Source: Blattamonas nauphoetae (lineage: Eukaryota; Preaxostyla; Oxymonadida). From it: DNA of 64,000 nucleotides. The DNA lies in the NCBI GenBank assembly GCA_033064195.1, contig JARBJD010000048.1, positions 272,994 to 336,993 of the forward strand, in the 5' to 3' direction. This document shows positions 36,409 to 47,662 of the stretch, piece by piece (position 1 is the first letter of the stretch; each line of letters starts with the position of its first letter). The translations under genes were made by a program, and so were the position numbers. Below the pieces are notes generated by a model, which ran no database searches, was not told where the DNA came from, and worked only from the letters and a program-made list of their open reading frames with translations.

Positions 36409-39400
36409 TCAATTCACGGAAACGGTCTGCAACAACTCAGAAAGGATGTAAGTCCCGTTCATGTAGTCCTCCAAATACGACGACCCTTCCACAGCACGAA
36501 CCACCATCGAAAACACAGAAAGTGACACCAGTGCCAGATTCAACTCAACACTTCCCACATCCACCACTCTTCGCACAAACATCAGAGCTGCCGTGTTCAC
36601 AACTGGCGAGAACGATCCAAACGAGCGGCGAAGGAGCGGGACGATGAACTCACTTCCAAGCAGAGCAAAGAGATCATCTGCAAAAGGGAACGAGAATGGA
36701 GAGGAAAGCGAGATGAGAGGAAACAGACCTTTCGACAAGAACGAGCGACACATGGCGAGGATGAGGAGAGGGTGTTCAGAGTTGTTGTCGATGCAATCAA
36801 TCACAATGTCCAACGGAGTGTCATCCAGGCGACAGGCTTTCCAGATGGCAGGAGCGATGTGTTGACACAGAGGATTGTAGAACGTCGCAGGCAGAGCGAA
36901 TGTTGTGAGAAGAAAAGTCTCCATCTCCCGATTGATGGGGCTTTCCGGATCGAAGTCCTTTAATTGTTCATTGAAAGTCCTTCGAGACATGAAGTGAAGG
37001 AGTTCTCTCCATTCATCAAAAGTGAATAAGGGAACAATCGGTCCTGAAGGACGATACGACCAAAGTGATGAACGGTCTCGGATCCATTCTGTGATGGCCT
37101 TGTGTGGAGGGAGACATTCGTATACGAATCGTTCGTCAGCTGTCATTTCATCCTTCACATAATCGATGAGCGATGTGGCATCAATTCCAAACACTACTGG
37201 TGGTATCACGAAGTGAAGACCTCGCATGAGAAACGGATGGAGCCGGGTTGAAGGAAACAGCTGTGTCGAGTGACGAAAGAGAGTTAAAATCTGATCGAGC
37301 GACGATGGATGGCCTTGCATCTGTTGTCTGACGAGCCTTTCGATCATAACATCGATTGGGAATCTTGATGGCAATGGATGATGAGGTTTCACAAGAGCCA
37401 GACAAACAGCAGTAACTGAGTGGAATTCACTGAATTTCCAGGCTTCCTCCAAATAATAATCAACCAAAACTTGTGGGAGGGGAGTTACATTGAAGGCGGC
37501 TGAATAAATTGCTGCGCAATAAACGTGAAATTTACGAAGTGGTGGTTGATTGACGAGGTTGAGTTTGAAGTTACGAGGCTGAACAGGCATTAGGGCGGTG
37601 ACAGGAATTGTTTGACGTGTGGCATCTTTCCCGAGTTGTAGTAAAGATGACACATCTTGGTTCATCGTGGGGATTATGTGCTGCGATTTGTCGAAAGACA
37701 TCAAGGGAGTAAACAGGCCATTGACATGGTCAACTGAGAGGGAGGACTCACTCTTCGGGTTGTTCACGAACAGTTGATCGGTGACGGCGGTGTTGACGAA
37801 TAAAGCAACTTCTGATGACATTTCTGTGGCTGAGGTGTCGATCGCTCCGAGTGTGTGTTTCAGAAGGAGTGCTTTGTGGGATGGTGATGAGAAGAGATGC
37901 GAGACGAGTCTGAGTGAGGTGGAGCGGATTTGGGGATGATGTGAATCGAGGAGTTGTGCGAGGTGGGTGAAGAGAGTCTCGCTGAGCGGGATGAATTTGC
38001 AGGATTTTGTTTGCTCGATTGTGAAGACTGCGTTTGACAATGCTGTCAGCACATCCTCATCAGCTTGACTGGAATAAATTAAAAATTGAAAAGAAAATGA
38101 AAGTCAAACAAGAAAGCATCATCAGGGAGCTCGTTTGTGAGAATTTGGGTTCTATTTGAGGTGAGATAGGAAATGCCAGACAGGACATAGTTTGTGGGTC
38201 TGATGAAAGGATAACATTTCTTCTGAGGAAGTCGGTCTGGACGCGGAGCAAACAACGAGAGTTTGAGGTGGAGAAGTCGAGAACGGTCGTCAGGCGCATC
38301 ACTTTCCGGTTTGATGTCGAGATCCAGAGTGACATCCGAGGATTGGGTGAGTGCGGTTGAGATGCGATCAGAATGAATAGTGGAATGGCTAGAAGACGTG
38401 TCTGACAGGAATGTGGAAGTGTCGGAATCAGGAAGAAGGGTTTGGAGCGATTCCACTTCAAATGAAATCCCCTCCCAACTCCACGACGGCTCGGCATCCG
38501 ATTCGTCAAAGTCATTAGTTTCGAGATTGGGTTTCTTATCTTTGCTGACGATCTTCTCTGTCTCTGGCGATGTGTTCCCGATTTGCTTCACAAAGATTTC
38601 TTTAAAGAAGAACGAGTCAATAGAAAAGATGTTGAGAAGGTGAATGGCCCTGAAGAAGAATGGCTGTGTTTCTGGTGGCGACAAGACCTGTCAATTTCAT
38701 CCAAAAGAAAAGGCAAACGGGGTCAATTGTTCCGGCAAGGATATCAAACATGTATTTTTCAAAATCAGTCCAATTTTCCGACTCATCCGATTGTTTAAAA
38801 TACTTTTGTGGAATCGTCCGTTCAGGAGGATTGTCAGTGTCGAAGAGTTGGTTAGAAAGTCGAAAAAAGATGGATGTGGCTGACATGAGGTCATCTCTCA
38901 GAGTACATCTTAATATCGTGAGATGCGGAGGAAAAACACACGATTGTTCATAGGAGGATCGTTTCTGGAATGACTTGTTGCTCAACGGCACTAAAAAGAA
39001 TCAAAAAGAATCAGACACACAGAGGTGTACTGAATAGGCAAGATCAAAGAAGATATTCTCTTCTGACAGGGTCACATGCGGAACACGATAAATGTGGAGT
39101 GTTTGGATTCCCCAGCACAAACTCAGATACATCGACATGAAATGCTGCAGAATGTCACAATAGCGAGGGGAGCACACCACTTTCGGATCAGGATCAGAAG
39201 GGTCGAGTCCAAACGAACAATCGAAAGAGAGGAGGGGAATCTGCGACGTGAATTCAATCCATTTCCATGTTGTATTCACCACAATATCTTCACCAAATGT
39301 ATGAACACAATCAATATTCTGCAGATTGTGCAAAACTGCATCGATTAAGGAATCGTCAGCGACGAAGAATCGACGAGTGATTCGTTCGGCACAAGAATTT

Positions 39401-39893
39401 GTAAGTCTGTCATGTAATTCATTCTCCACTTCCGCGTACTGTTCAGGCGTTAATGACAAGTTTGTCGGGTTCATCTCGAATATTTTCGCAGTTTCTTTCA
39501 AGTTTATCTGGTATGGCGTGGATGAATTGAGATAGAAGACAAAAATGGGAATACAACTGGCTCACCGAGAAAATGAGGGACGAGATGTGTTCAGGTTCGT
39601 CGAAAACTCCAGGAACGAGAACTCCCAACCTGAAACTTGAATCATGGTTAGATCAAGTTAAAAGAATCTGGACATGTTCTTGGTCTGGTAAACCTGAGAC
39701 GTCACAGCAAGATACGGGTTGAAACTATTTTCGTAAAAAAACTATTTTTAATTGTTTTGATTCAAAATAAACTGGTTGGAGGAAAAAGAATCTGAATAAA
39801 AGAATAAGAAGTGCAAAATAATGAAGGAAGAGCGACTGTATGTCCATTCAATTTGATGTCAATTTCCAATACATACCGTTCAAGTGCAGCCAT
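36409..39893 (-). CDS. HELX-C: intact single-module copy of the helical protein
   Basis: This is the cleanest member of the family. Exon 1 (39893-39877) lies inside the end of UBLX2, intron 1 ends at 39630 with TTTCAG, and exon 2 starts at 39629. The intron after the phrase FDLAYSVHL contains an in-frame TAG, so it must be spliced, which confirms the gene model for all copies. Further introns follow NELPDDAF (about 41 nt, containing TAA) and CRSFLSK (about 52 nt). The gene ends at TGA 36409 after ELLQTVSVN, giving about 1,000 residues. The N-terminal 190 residues are well conserved between copies and Cys-containing, followed by an acidic Ser-rich linker (DAEPSWSWEGISFEVESLQ). A helical region with HEAT/ARM character completes the protein. 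No signal peptide or membrane helix. I do not recognise the fold. Pairing with UBLX suggests a shared process, perhaps ubiquitin-like signalling, as inference only. Confidence 0.82.
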
Positions 39894-42800
39894 CTCTCAC
39901 TATCGTTTGGAGTGACACGACTGACCCAAAAGCGTGCACAATCTCAGAAACTGTCACAAGTCCATCCAACTTCTCGTTTCCTACAAACAGAGCGTGTTTG
40001 TGGAACGACAGAGGCGCACACACACAATGCAGACTCCCAACGAAGAACAGCACGTCATGCACAGTCGCCGAGCCACCAAACAGACCCATCACTCGTCGCA
40101 TCGGCGTCTCAATCCACAATCGGAGAGGGGTCGTGGATTCGTCAGGTCGAGAGTTGGGGGAGGCTGTGCTTGGCGAGAGACAGGACGTGAGATCAGTCAT
40201 ACACGAATCAAAGATTCCTTGTTTCAGTTGTCTCATATTCTCCTCCCTTTCTCTTTCGGATGACAGAATGCTGTCTTGTTCACTCTTCACTCGACGCAGA
40301 TTCAATGGCAAGCAGATTGAGCTGACGTCGAGTGGGTCGGGCGGGGTGTTGAAGAGGGACACAAGCGACAAGTCCTCCTCTTCGGACAAAAAGGGATTGT
40401 GTGAGATGAAAGACAACGAGAGGAGAGAATGCGGAGGGAACGGCGGAGAGGGATGGAGAGAGTCGGGAGGAAGAGAACGGTCAACTGTGAATGCGTCTGT
40501 TGGAGGCCAAACAAGAGCGAGAGGGCTGGTCGAGTTTGTCTGCGCCACAAACGCTGTTCGAACTCCATCGATCGAGACAAGTGTTGTCGGACAATCCGGC
40601 AAGAGCGACTCCACTGCGGTCAGTCTGATCGGGAGCGATGGGAAGTCCTCCTGCGAATGGATCGATTCTTGAGGATTCCGCACGAAATTGAAACGAGCAA
40701 TGACAGTCTCGAAAGGAAGAGATGGATGGCGAGAGAGGAGTGGTGATTGCGACGGTTCAGGATGCATGGTCGAATCGATTGGTGGAGTTGAAGGAAGGCG
40801 ACCATCTGCGAACCAACACACATTTCCGAGTTGGGGGAGTTGTTCGCGAAGAAGGCGTTCGAGCGAGAGGAACGACGAGGAGAGAGGGAGAGAGAACGAG
40901 AAGTGGTCTTCCCTCAGAGTCCCTTCCATCTCTCCACACTCCATCAGCCCCGACACAACCGTCACAGACACTTCAACAATCTCCGATCGCACTTCCACGT
41001 CGGCCACAACTTCCACTGATTCGACACGCGTGGACTCAAACTGGGTCAGGCCTTTCCTTCGCATCTTCTGTCCTTTCACGTCCATCACACACAACGGAAT
41101 CGAGAGGAATAGCGAGAGAGAACGGCTGAACGCGTCAGGCCGATTTTCACAACGCCAGCGAAACTCATGTTTTGTTTCGACAGACACACGCTCGATCGTT
41201 TTGTTCATCGTTCCTCGAACTCGAAACACCTCTCTCACCTTCACCAAATCCAACACAACTCTCGTCTCGTCAGGCAAAAGAGGATATTTCGGAGCAAGTG
41301 ACACATTTCGTGATCCGTTCGATCGAACAGCCATTCTCCGACGAACCTTCCGATGCCTCGGAGCACGCGTCTGTCTTGTTTCCGTTGACTCGTCAGGATC
41401 GGTCGAACTGACTCCGAATTCCGGCATCACAGTTTGTTCGATCAGTGACGAATCAGAAAGAGGGTATTCTGGTTTCAGGTCGAAGAGGGTCGGAGTGTCG
41501 GTGTCTTCATCGTCTTCCACTTCCTCGCTCGACCACTCGCTGTCTCTCTCGTCGCCTCCTTCCTCGCCTTCGCTCTCACTCGACTCACAATCGTTCAAAA
41601 TGCGAAAGGTGCCTCTTTTCTCCACAAGACGAGTCAGATCTCGCTCGAGACACGGTTCTCTTCCAACTTTGGCGATGTGTTGTCGACGAACTCCATCCGA
41701 ATCCACAAAATGAACACAAATCTGCGAATTCACAACTGCCCTGAGCGAGAAAGTGTTGATCCCCTTCCATCCAAAATCCATGTCTCTTCCACGAAGCATC
41801 TCGAGTGAGTCGACCAACCGAAAGACCTCGTCGACAGTTTGATGTCTGTCGAGAGGCAGGAACGGAGCATCATATTTCCTGACCTCCCAAATCAGCCAGA
41901 GCAGATCGTTGAGATAGTCGAATTGCATCTGTTTCATCTTTTTCGACCCGGACACTGAGACTGTGTCGACATTAACCAATGCGGATGGAGCGGATGAGGA
42001 GATTGACAGGAAAGGAGCACCGGGAAGAGCGATTAGCGGGTCTTTTCGGTGAGATGTGACAAGCTGTCCGTTCATGAACAGAATGTTTAAACTGGTGGAA
42101 GAATAACGGACCATTCGGAAGTTTGACATGTTCACATCCGACAGAATGTATCCACTTTTGACAAATGATGGGAAGACGAGAGGAGGCGCGTTGGGGAAGT
42201 CTGCTGAGATGACGAAACAGCAGTCGGGGAAACAGGAGCAGGTGAAGTCGATGTGGGTTGAGGGAAGGAGAGAGGAGAGGGTGGCCTCGGTGAGGAGGGA
42301 AGAGTTGAAGTGCAGCGGAGGGAGGCAGAAATCACGTGCAAATCTGGTCATGTGGCTCTCTTTCAGAAACGTCCGTCGAACAAGATCAACAACAGCGCCT
42401 TCCAACGCATTCCGAAGTGCAGACAGCGACGACAGCGATGTTCGAGGAAGGGTGATGTGCAACACTTCGATCGGTCGCTCGTCGAGTGTCAGGCGGACAA
42501 CCACAAAGTCCGATTTTGGTTCGAGGCGCAATTTGAGTGTGCAGCCCACCAAATCAGAAGATGTCAGAGGTGTGGACAGTTCAGCGATCTCCGCGTATCT
42601 TTCGCCATTCAGTGTGAAGGGAAGAAGAGAGCCTGTTTTGATGTTGATGAGATCGACGTGGTTGAAATCGACTGATCCTTTGAACTTCTTCAACGGGATT
42701 CTGGAGTCTTTGGTGACGGTGTCCACATCCATCCTGAATCCACAGATCGTGGTTTTGATACAAGACCATGGTGCGATTGGAGCTTTGTGTGCCTGGACAG

Positions 42801-44868
42801 GTGCTGGTTGAAGGGTGGCGACGAGCGAGGGAGAGAGGCCGAGCGAGATGAGGCGAGTGGAGAGGGGGAGGGGTGTGTCGTTGTGGGTGAATGTCAGCGA
42901 AGACGGGGAGAAGTGACGGTTCGATAACATCACGCGGCGAGAGAGCGAGCGGAGAGTGGCCGAGGCACACATCGAATGCTCTTCCTCCTTCCCATTCACT
43001 CGCACTCCAACCAACACCATTCCTGGCCAATCCACAACTGAAATCTCCATCTCTGACTCGTCCGTCAGTCCACTCACAACATCCCAGTCTCGCAGCTCCT
43101 TCTCTCCCAAAAACAGACTCAATTCAGCTCCTTCCCTCCCCATCACACCAGCAATCTCTTTCCGAACTCTTCCAATCCGTTCCCAACTCTCCACGTTCAA
43201 CCAGTGCTTCGTCGTTTCTGTCCGAGCAACGATTCTCATCGAGGCAGGCGCAACTCGGCAGTGAAGTCTCAGACTCAGAGTCCGTGTCATGTTCTGAACT
43301 CTCCCTGCCTCACTCATGAACTGCCTTGTCCGCTTCGATCGTTGAGTGAGAGATCCTCCTTCACGTGTCCCTTCCTTCTTCCTGTTCATCTGTCCTGTTT
43401 CAGTCGTTCCACCTTCCTCGTTCTGTTCATCCTTCCAAAGTCGGACTCGACGCCAATCCACCTGCTGCCAGTCTCCAACCATCTTCTTCAACTCCAATCC
43501 ACTCGTTCTGCTGCTCACTCTCACAAACTCGTTCTTCGCGTCTCCACACACAACCACAACTTTGACTCCGTAGTCTCTTCCCATCACATCCAGCGTAATC
43601 CTCACTGGAGCTTCAGGAAGCCAGAACGCACGCGATTTCTGACGCGGATCGCAGTTTTCGTCTTGTTGGGCGAGGATGTGTTGTGGAGGGAGTGAGAAGT
43701 GGGCGGAGAGGGAGTCCAGAGCGAGCGAAGGATTCACGCGAACTCCGCAGCACCACAACGTCACCTCATCCTTGCCCTTCCCGTACAGAGCAGCAGCAGG
43801 TGCGATCAGGGCTTCCATCTTCTCGAATCTGTTCATTTCCATCGCAGTCGAGTTGTTGTTCGTTCGGAGTGTCACTTCAACCACGAGTGGCGAAATGTCA
43901 GTTTGCAAGACAAGTTGGGGGCCAGTTGTGAGTTGGTCAAGTTCAACATCATCCGAAAGTGCGATTGACTTCATTCGTGCGGCAGTGGCTGGAGAGACAG
44001 GAGGGGGAGGATCGAGATCGGTCCTCCCGTTGAAGTGAGTGGACGGTTCCAAAAGTCTCACAAATCTGATGCAACGCACATCTGTTTCATAAACTTCGGC
44101 TGCTTTGTTCTTCAGAGAGCCAAGTGTTTCAAAACACCCAAATTGGATGCATTCACGCACGGGGTTCTGAGAAACGAGCGTAACATGCACATAAGGCGAG
44201 CGAAGCGAAATCTCCACAGGCGATCTTTCCAGACTGCTGAAAAGGCGATTCGAGAGAGGATCTGCGGCGATCTCTCGATTGTTCTGGCACATCCGAACAC
44301 ATCGCTCGTCCACCCCCAAGAAAGTTCCAAGAGACGCTCGAAAAGACAAAGAATCATCGAAATTCCATCCACAGGAGTTTCTCCGGCTTTTTTCTGCATT
44401 CGTAACGTCAAACAATTTGATACAGCTTCTTTGCTCGGTTTCACATCGCGGGCGAGATCGATGTTGTCGATTAGGCGTTTGGGGTCTTCGTCGTCGAGGC
44501 GTGTTCAGAGGAGGGCTCTCCAATTTCATTCTCCTGATCTCTTCTTGAAGTTTTGTAACTTCAGATTCGAGTGTTTTGATTTTCTGCGCAGACGAGTCAG
44601 GAACATCTGGTAAAAGGGAAGATATCGTCTCATTTTCGAGGTCGGTGTTCGGTGGGGTTGTGGAATACGATTGAGTTGAATGTGGATCATTCCTCAACGA
44701 ATGGTTCTGTTGATACAACAGAGTCGTGGGTTGACGGGAGATTGCATGAGGAGGCACAGGAGTGTAAAGAGGACTTATCGTAAATGAAGGCTGTGAAGAC
44801 TGTGGGGGAAACTCATCAGGAAGGGAGACACTATGGAGATTGCAGAATGTTGGTGCTTTCGGGGGCAT
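39880..44868 (-). CDS. UBLX2: 1,662-residue protein with multiple ubiquitin-like segments
   Basis: A single uninterrupted frame from the ATG at 44868 to TGA at 39880. Residues 1-90 are Pro/Ser/Thr-rich. A short coiled coil follows (IKTLESEVTKLQEEIRRMKL), then a basic patch with RRRRPQTPNRQHRSRPR. At least four stretches look like ubiquitin-like beta-grasp units. One is around LGSLKNKAAEVYETDVRCIR. A second spans TLDVMGRDYGVKVVVV to VRLWKDEQ. A third has RVRKEIAGVM, then ELSLFLGEKELRDWDVV. The last, at the C-terminus, has SATVHDVLFFVG to FVGNEKLDGLVTVSE. An acidic Ser/Glu tract lies near the middle. No di-glycine C-terminus, catalytic Cys or protease motif is visible, so it is more likely a scaffold than a modifier precursor. 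The family is not one I can name. Antisense open frames across it are shadows of its codon use. Confidence 0.85.
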   Translation of the reverse strand: MPPKAPTFCNLHSVSLPDEFPPQSSQPSFTISPLYTPVPPHAISRQPTTLLYQQNHSLRNDPHSTQSYSTTPPNTDLENETISSLLPDVPDSSAQKIKTLESEVTKLQEEIRRMKLESPPLNTPRRRRPQTPNRQHRSRPRCETEQRSCIKLFDVTNAEKSRRNSCGWNFDDSLSFRASLGTFLGVDERCVRMCQNNREIAADPLSNRLFSSLERSPVEISLRSPYVHVTLVSQNPVRECIQFGCFETLGSLKNKAAEVYETDVRCIRFVRLLEPSTHFNGRTDLDPPPPVSPATAARMKSIALSDDVELDQLTTGPQLVLQTDISPLVVEVTLRTNNNSTAMEMNRFEKMEALIAPAAALYGKGKDEVTLWCCGVRVNPSLALDSLSAHFSLPPQHILAQQDENCDPRQKSRAFWLPEAPVRITLDVMGRDYGVKVVVVCGDAKNEFVRVSSRTSGLELKKMVGDWQQVDWRRVRLWKDEQNEEGGTTETGQMNRKKEGTREGGSLTQRSKRTRQFMSEAGRVQNMTRTLSLRLHCRVAPASMRIVARTETTKHWLNVESWERIGRVRKEIAGVMGREGAELSLFLGEKELRDWDVVSGLTDESEMEISVVDWPGMVLVGVRVNGKEEEHSMCASATLRSLSRRVMLSNRHFSPSSLTFTHNDTPLPLSTRLISLGLSPSLVATLQPAPVQAHKAPIAPWSCIKTTICGFRMDVDTVTKDSRIPLKKFKGSVDFNHVDLINIKTGSLLPFTLNGERYAEIAELSTPLTSSDLVGCTLKLRLEPKSDFVVVRLTLDERPIEVLHITLPRTSLSSLSALRNALEGAVVDLVRRTFLKESHMTRFARDFCLPPLHFNSSLLTEATLSSLLPSTHIDFTCSCFPDCCFVISADFPNAPPLVFPSFVKSGYILSDVNMSNFRMVRYSSTSLNILFMNGQLVTSHRKDPLIALPGAPFLSISSSAPSALVNVDTVSVSGSKKMKQMQFDYLNDLLWLIWEVRKYDAPFLPLDRHQTVDEVFRLVDSLEMLRGRDMDFGWKGINTFSLRAVVNSQICVHFVDSDGVRRQHIAKVGREPCLERDLTRLVEKRGTFRILNDCESSESEGEEGGDERDSEWSSEEVEDDEDTDTPTLFDLKPEYPLSDSSLIEQTVMPEFGVSSTDPDESTETRQTRAPRHRKVRRRMAVRSNGSRNVSLAPKYPLLPDETRVVLDLVKVREVFRVRGTMNKTIERVSVETKHEFRWRCENRPDAFSRSLSLFLSIPLCVMDVKGQKMRRKGLTQFESTRVESVEVVADVEVRSEIVEVSVTVVSGLMECGEMEGTLREDHFSFSLPLSSSFLSLERLLREQLPQLGNVCWFADGRLPSTPPIDSTMHPEPSQSPLLSRHPSLPFETVIARFNFVRNPQESIHSQEDFPSLPIRLTAVESLLPDCPTTLVSIDGVRTAFVAQTNSTSPLALVWPPTDAFTVDRSLPPDSLHPSPPFPPHSLLSLSFISHNPFLSEEEDLSLVSLFNTPPDPLDVSSICLPLNLRRVKSEQDSILSSEREREENMRQLKQGIFDSCMTDLTSCLSPSTASPNSRPDESTTPLRLWIETPMRRVMGLFGGSATVHDVLFFVGSLHCVCAPLSFHKHALFVGNEKLDGLVTVSEIVHAFGSVVSLQTIVRDGCT

Positions 44869-45097
44869 AACAAGAACGACGATTAAGATTCACAAATGAC
44901 GAGTTCAAACGATCAAGATCCCAACATGAAAAAATAACGAAAGTAGTTTCTAGGTTCCGAGAGGAAACTCACCTTATTCATGTCTCATAACACCGGAAGA
45001 ATCTTTGTTTGTTCAATCAATGAGTGGGACTCTGAAAAAGTCTGTGCAGTATTGACGAGCCTTTCGGATCATCCCGAAAGTCGAATTCTCATCTCAA

Positions 45098-45631
45098 ATG
45101 ACGACACAAACACAATCCGGAGAAATTGAACAGTCGACGACTGGCTTGATAAAAGATTTCATCACATTGCAGAGTGTGCTCCTCTCACTTTGAGAGATTA
45201 TTTCTCACTTCCGATTTTTGTGAGTCAGAAGAACGGACAAGAATCTCAAACGAGTTGGACACGACATTGAAGAGATATATTGCGAATCGGGACGAACATG
45301 AATACAAACGACAAACTGCAAACTTGTCGGAATCGTTTGTTTCCCTCTGTTCAGAACTGAAGGAGATTCGCGAAGAACTAGAAAAGCGGGGTGACTGTCA
45401 ATGGTTGGAAGAGATAAAGACAATCCAGGAGAGTGAGAAACAGAAACGAGACCTGGTGTGTTTTCTGATTTTGAGTCAAAATGCGTTCAGACAGTTGAGC
45501 TCCACAGTCTGATGATCTCTGGAATAGGACAGACGGAAGAGAACGGACGAATCAGAGAACTTCAGAGGGAGATTGGGGATCTTGGAGAATTGATCAACGA
45601 CTCACTCTCCGAAATGATTGTTTCAACTTGA
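45098..45631 (+). CDS. REX1-B domain protein
   Basis: Three exons, 45098-45173, 45229-45455 and 45491-45631, are joined by GT-AG introns of 55 and 35 nt and give a continuous 147-residue protein. Splicing turns scattered frames into one sensible helical sequence: LIKDFITLQ, KERTRISNELDTTLKRYI, then IKTIQESEKQKRDLTVELHS, then IRELQREIGDLGELINDSLS. The pattern, with the leading LI..FI.LQ.ER and the central IK.IQ..EKQK..LT.EL block, matches the REX1-B family known from the Chlamydomonas DNA-repair protein Rex1-B and animal REX1BD. It is a coiled-coil protein of unclear biochemical role, linked to excision repair in algae. The gene begins about 50 bp outside the right arm of the inverted repeat and converges on the phosphoglycerate mutase gene 197 bp away. 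Confidence 0.8.
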
Positions 45632-45828
45632 TTCACCATTCACTCGTGTCCCTTCATCTTTCTTCATTCCATGACAACGACATTATCTTCATTATCATGA
45701 TTTATAGCGTTTCTCTCTTCGAATTCCACGGTAGATCTCCGAGACGCACCGTTCATTTTTCCAAACTCCCTGTAGAACGAATGTCACACGTTAGTGAATT
45801 GAGTGTATACATGAGGATGGAAAGAAAT

Positions 45829-47560
45829 CTACTTGAACTGGATGAGCGATTTTCGGTACAATTCCGGCGCTTCAAATCCAAACAAGTTCAAAACTGTAGC
45901 TGCGATGTTCGTCAGACCGGGACCTTCTGGTTCGCCATCTGGCTTGACACCATCCTGAATAAGGGTGTATTCCCCATTGTAGGAATAATCTGTGATTGCG
46001 AAGAGAACGTTTGCTGTCGTGTGGGACGTCTTGTTTCCTTTGTGGTCTTTGTCCTCCACATTCCCGTGATCGGCAGTGATAATCAAAAGACCCTTCAGTT
46101 TCTCGACTTCTGCGGCAAGACGGGCAACTTGCTCATCCATGCACTTCACAGCGCGGACGCAACTGTCGAAGTTTCCTGTGTGACCGACCATATCCGGGTT
46201 GGCGTAGTTCACACGCAGAAATTGGAACTTCTTCGATTGGAGGGCAGCAACGAGCTTGTCTGTCACTTCCACAGCCTTCATTTCTGGGTGCGACTCCGTC
46301 TCGCTGTTTGGCAGAGATTCAATGCATTCGTACAGCTCCAACTTCTCGTCGATGTATCCAGATTTGTTCCCGTTCCAGAAGAACGTCACGTGGCCATATT
46401 TGTGAGTCTCGGCGACGGCGTAGGCTGTGATTCCGTTGGCGCAGGTGTATTCCGAAAGCGTGTTGTGGATCTCTGGTGGAGGGACGAGATACGTGCTGGG
46501 AACGTGGATTTCGGTGTCGTACTCCAAAAGACCAGCATATGCCACTTTGGGGATGGTGCCACGGTCGAAATACGTGAAAGTGGCGTTTGTTTCTTCGAAA
46601 GCACGACTAATCTGGAGGGCACGGTCGCCACGGAAGTTCCAGTTGACGCAGGCGTCCCCGTCCTCCATTTTCCCGATCGGCTTCCCGTCTTCGCCGACGA
46701 TGACGAACGGAAGGTTGTACTGGTCCTTCTTGTCGGGGTGGAGCTGGCGGCACTTCTCGATGGCTTCAGTGGCTGTTTTGAAATATCCAGGATAGTCGGC
46801 AGTGATGTCAGCAGCTTCAACTTGGCCGTGAACCATCATGTTCCATCCACGACGAACGATCGACCAATCCGAGTTGTATCGATCCATCACACAATACATG
46901 CGTCCCCCTCCCGACGCAATCTTACCGTCGACACCAGAGGCAGCAACAGACTTCAGTTTTTCTTCAAGTTGGTTGATATAGACGAGGCCTGATTCTGGTG
47001 GAACATCCCGACCGTCGAGGAGGACGTGGACGCGGATTTTCTTCACAGCGGACTTGACAGCACCGTCAATGAGCTGGAAGATCTGGTTCATGTGGGAGTG
47101 GATGTTGCCATCGGACAAAAGACCGAACATGTGCAATGTTTTGTTGTTCTTTCCGCACTCGCCAACGACTTTCTTCCAGTTTTCTGTTTCAAACATCCTG
47201 CCTGATGAGAAAGACTCGTCGACAAGCATGGTTCCCTGATGATAGATTTGTCCGCATCCCATCGCATTGTGACCGACTTCAGAATTTCCCATATCCGACT
47301 CGGATGGGAGACCGACAGCTGGTCCATGCGCGCGAATTGTCTTATATAATTGCTTTTGCTTGGCTGCTTCAACAATCGCGTTGATTTTTTCTGGGTGGGC
47401 AGCAATGATTGGGTTAACATTGGGATCATCTTTGCCAAGTCCGTATCCATCAAGGACGCACTAAATAAGAGAATAGATGAAGCAGAAGGACAAAACACAC
47501 CCAGACAACGGGTCCTTGGTGTTTGTATCCGTTTTTCAACTTGGGGAGGACAAACGACAT
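45829..47560 (-). CDS. 2,3-bisphosphoglycerate-independent phosphoglycerate mutase
   Basis: Two exons, 47560-47501 and 47460-45829, are separated by a 40-nt intron (GTGTGTTTTG to TTATTTAG, phase 0) and encode 563 residues. That is the usual length for the cofactor-independent enzyme. It interconverts 3- and 2-phosphoglycerate in glycolysis using two metal ions and a phosphoserine intermediate. The first exon ends just before the N-terminal metal-binding VLDGYG. The nucleophile Ser lies in DMGNSEVGH near residue 79. The substrate and metal loops are visible as HVLLDGRD, NWNFRGDRA, RVNYANPDMVGHTG and ITADHGNVEDK. The C-terminus, ELYRKSLIQFK followed by TAG, is where the family ends, supporting TAG as a true stop. 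Cytosolic and probably essential in a fermentative cell. Confidence 0.96.
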
Positions 47561-47662
47561 CTTTAAAGTCAAGATATGGTTTGATCAACAATCTGTTCAC
47601 AACGTTTTGAAAAATAGTGAAGAAACATGTGAGGATCAGTCAAAGGATGAATGGAATTTCCT

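Larger units (their letters stand above)
36367..45045 (-). repeat. Right arm of the giant inverted repeat (HELX-C + UBLX2)
   Basis: Reverse complement of the 25598-36310 arm. The arms are separated by a unique AT-rich spacer of about 55 bp (about 36311-36366). This arm is shorter because HELX-C has a single module set. Its inner end also lacks the last 35 bp or so of the shared 3' tail. Confidence 0.85.

Noticed and set aside
40688-41713. Long open frame (341 codons) antisense to UBLX2, with a counterpart antisense to UBLX1
   Set aside because: It is Ser/Arg/Thr-rich, mirrors the codon pattern of UBLX, and is broken into shorter frames in the other arm. It is a shadow of the sense gene.
25598-45045. 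Interpretation of the UBLX-HELX unit as a virus-like element
   Set aside because: I see no capsid, polymerase, integrase or protease signature in either protein, HELX is intron-rich like host genes, and no short terminal repeats bound the unit.
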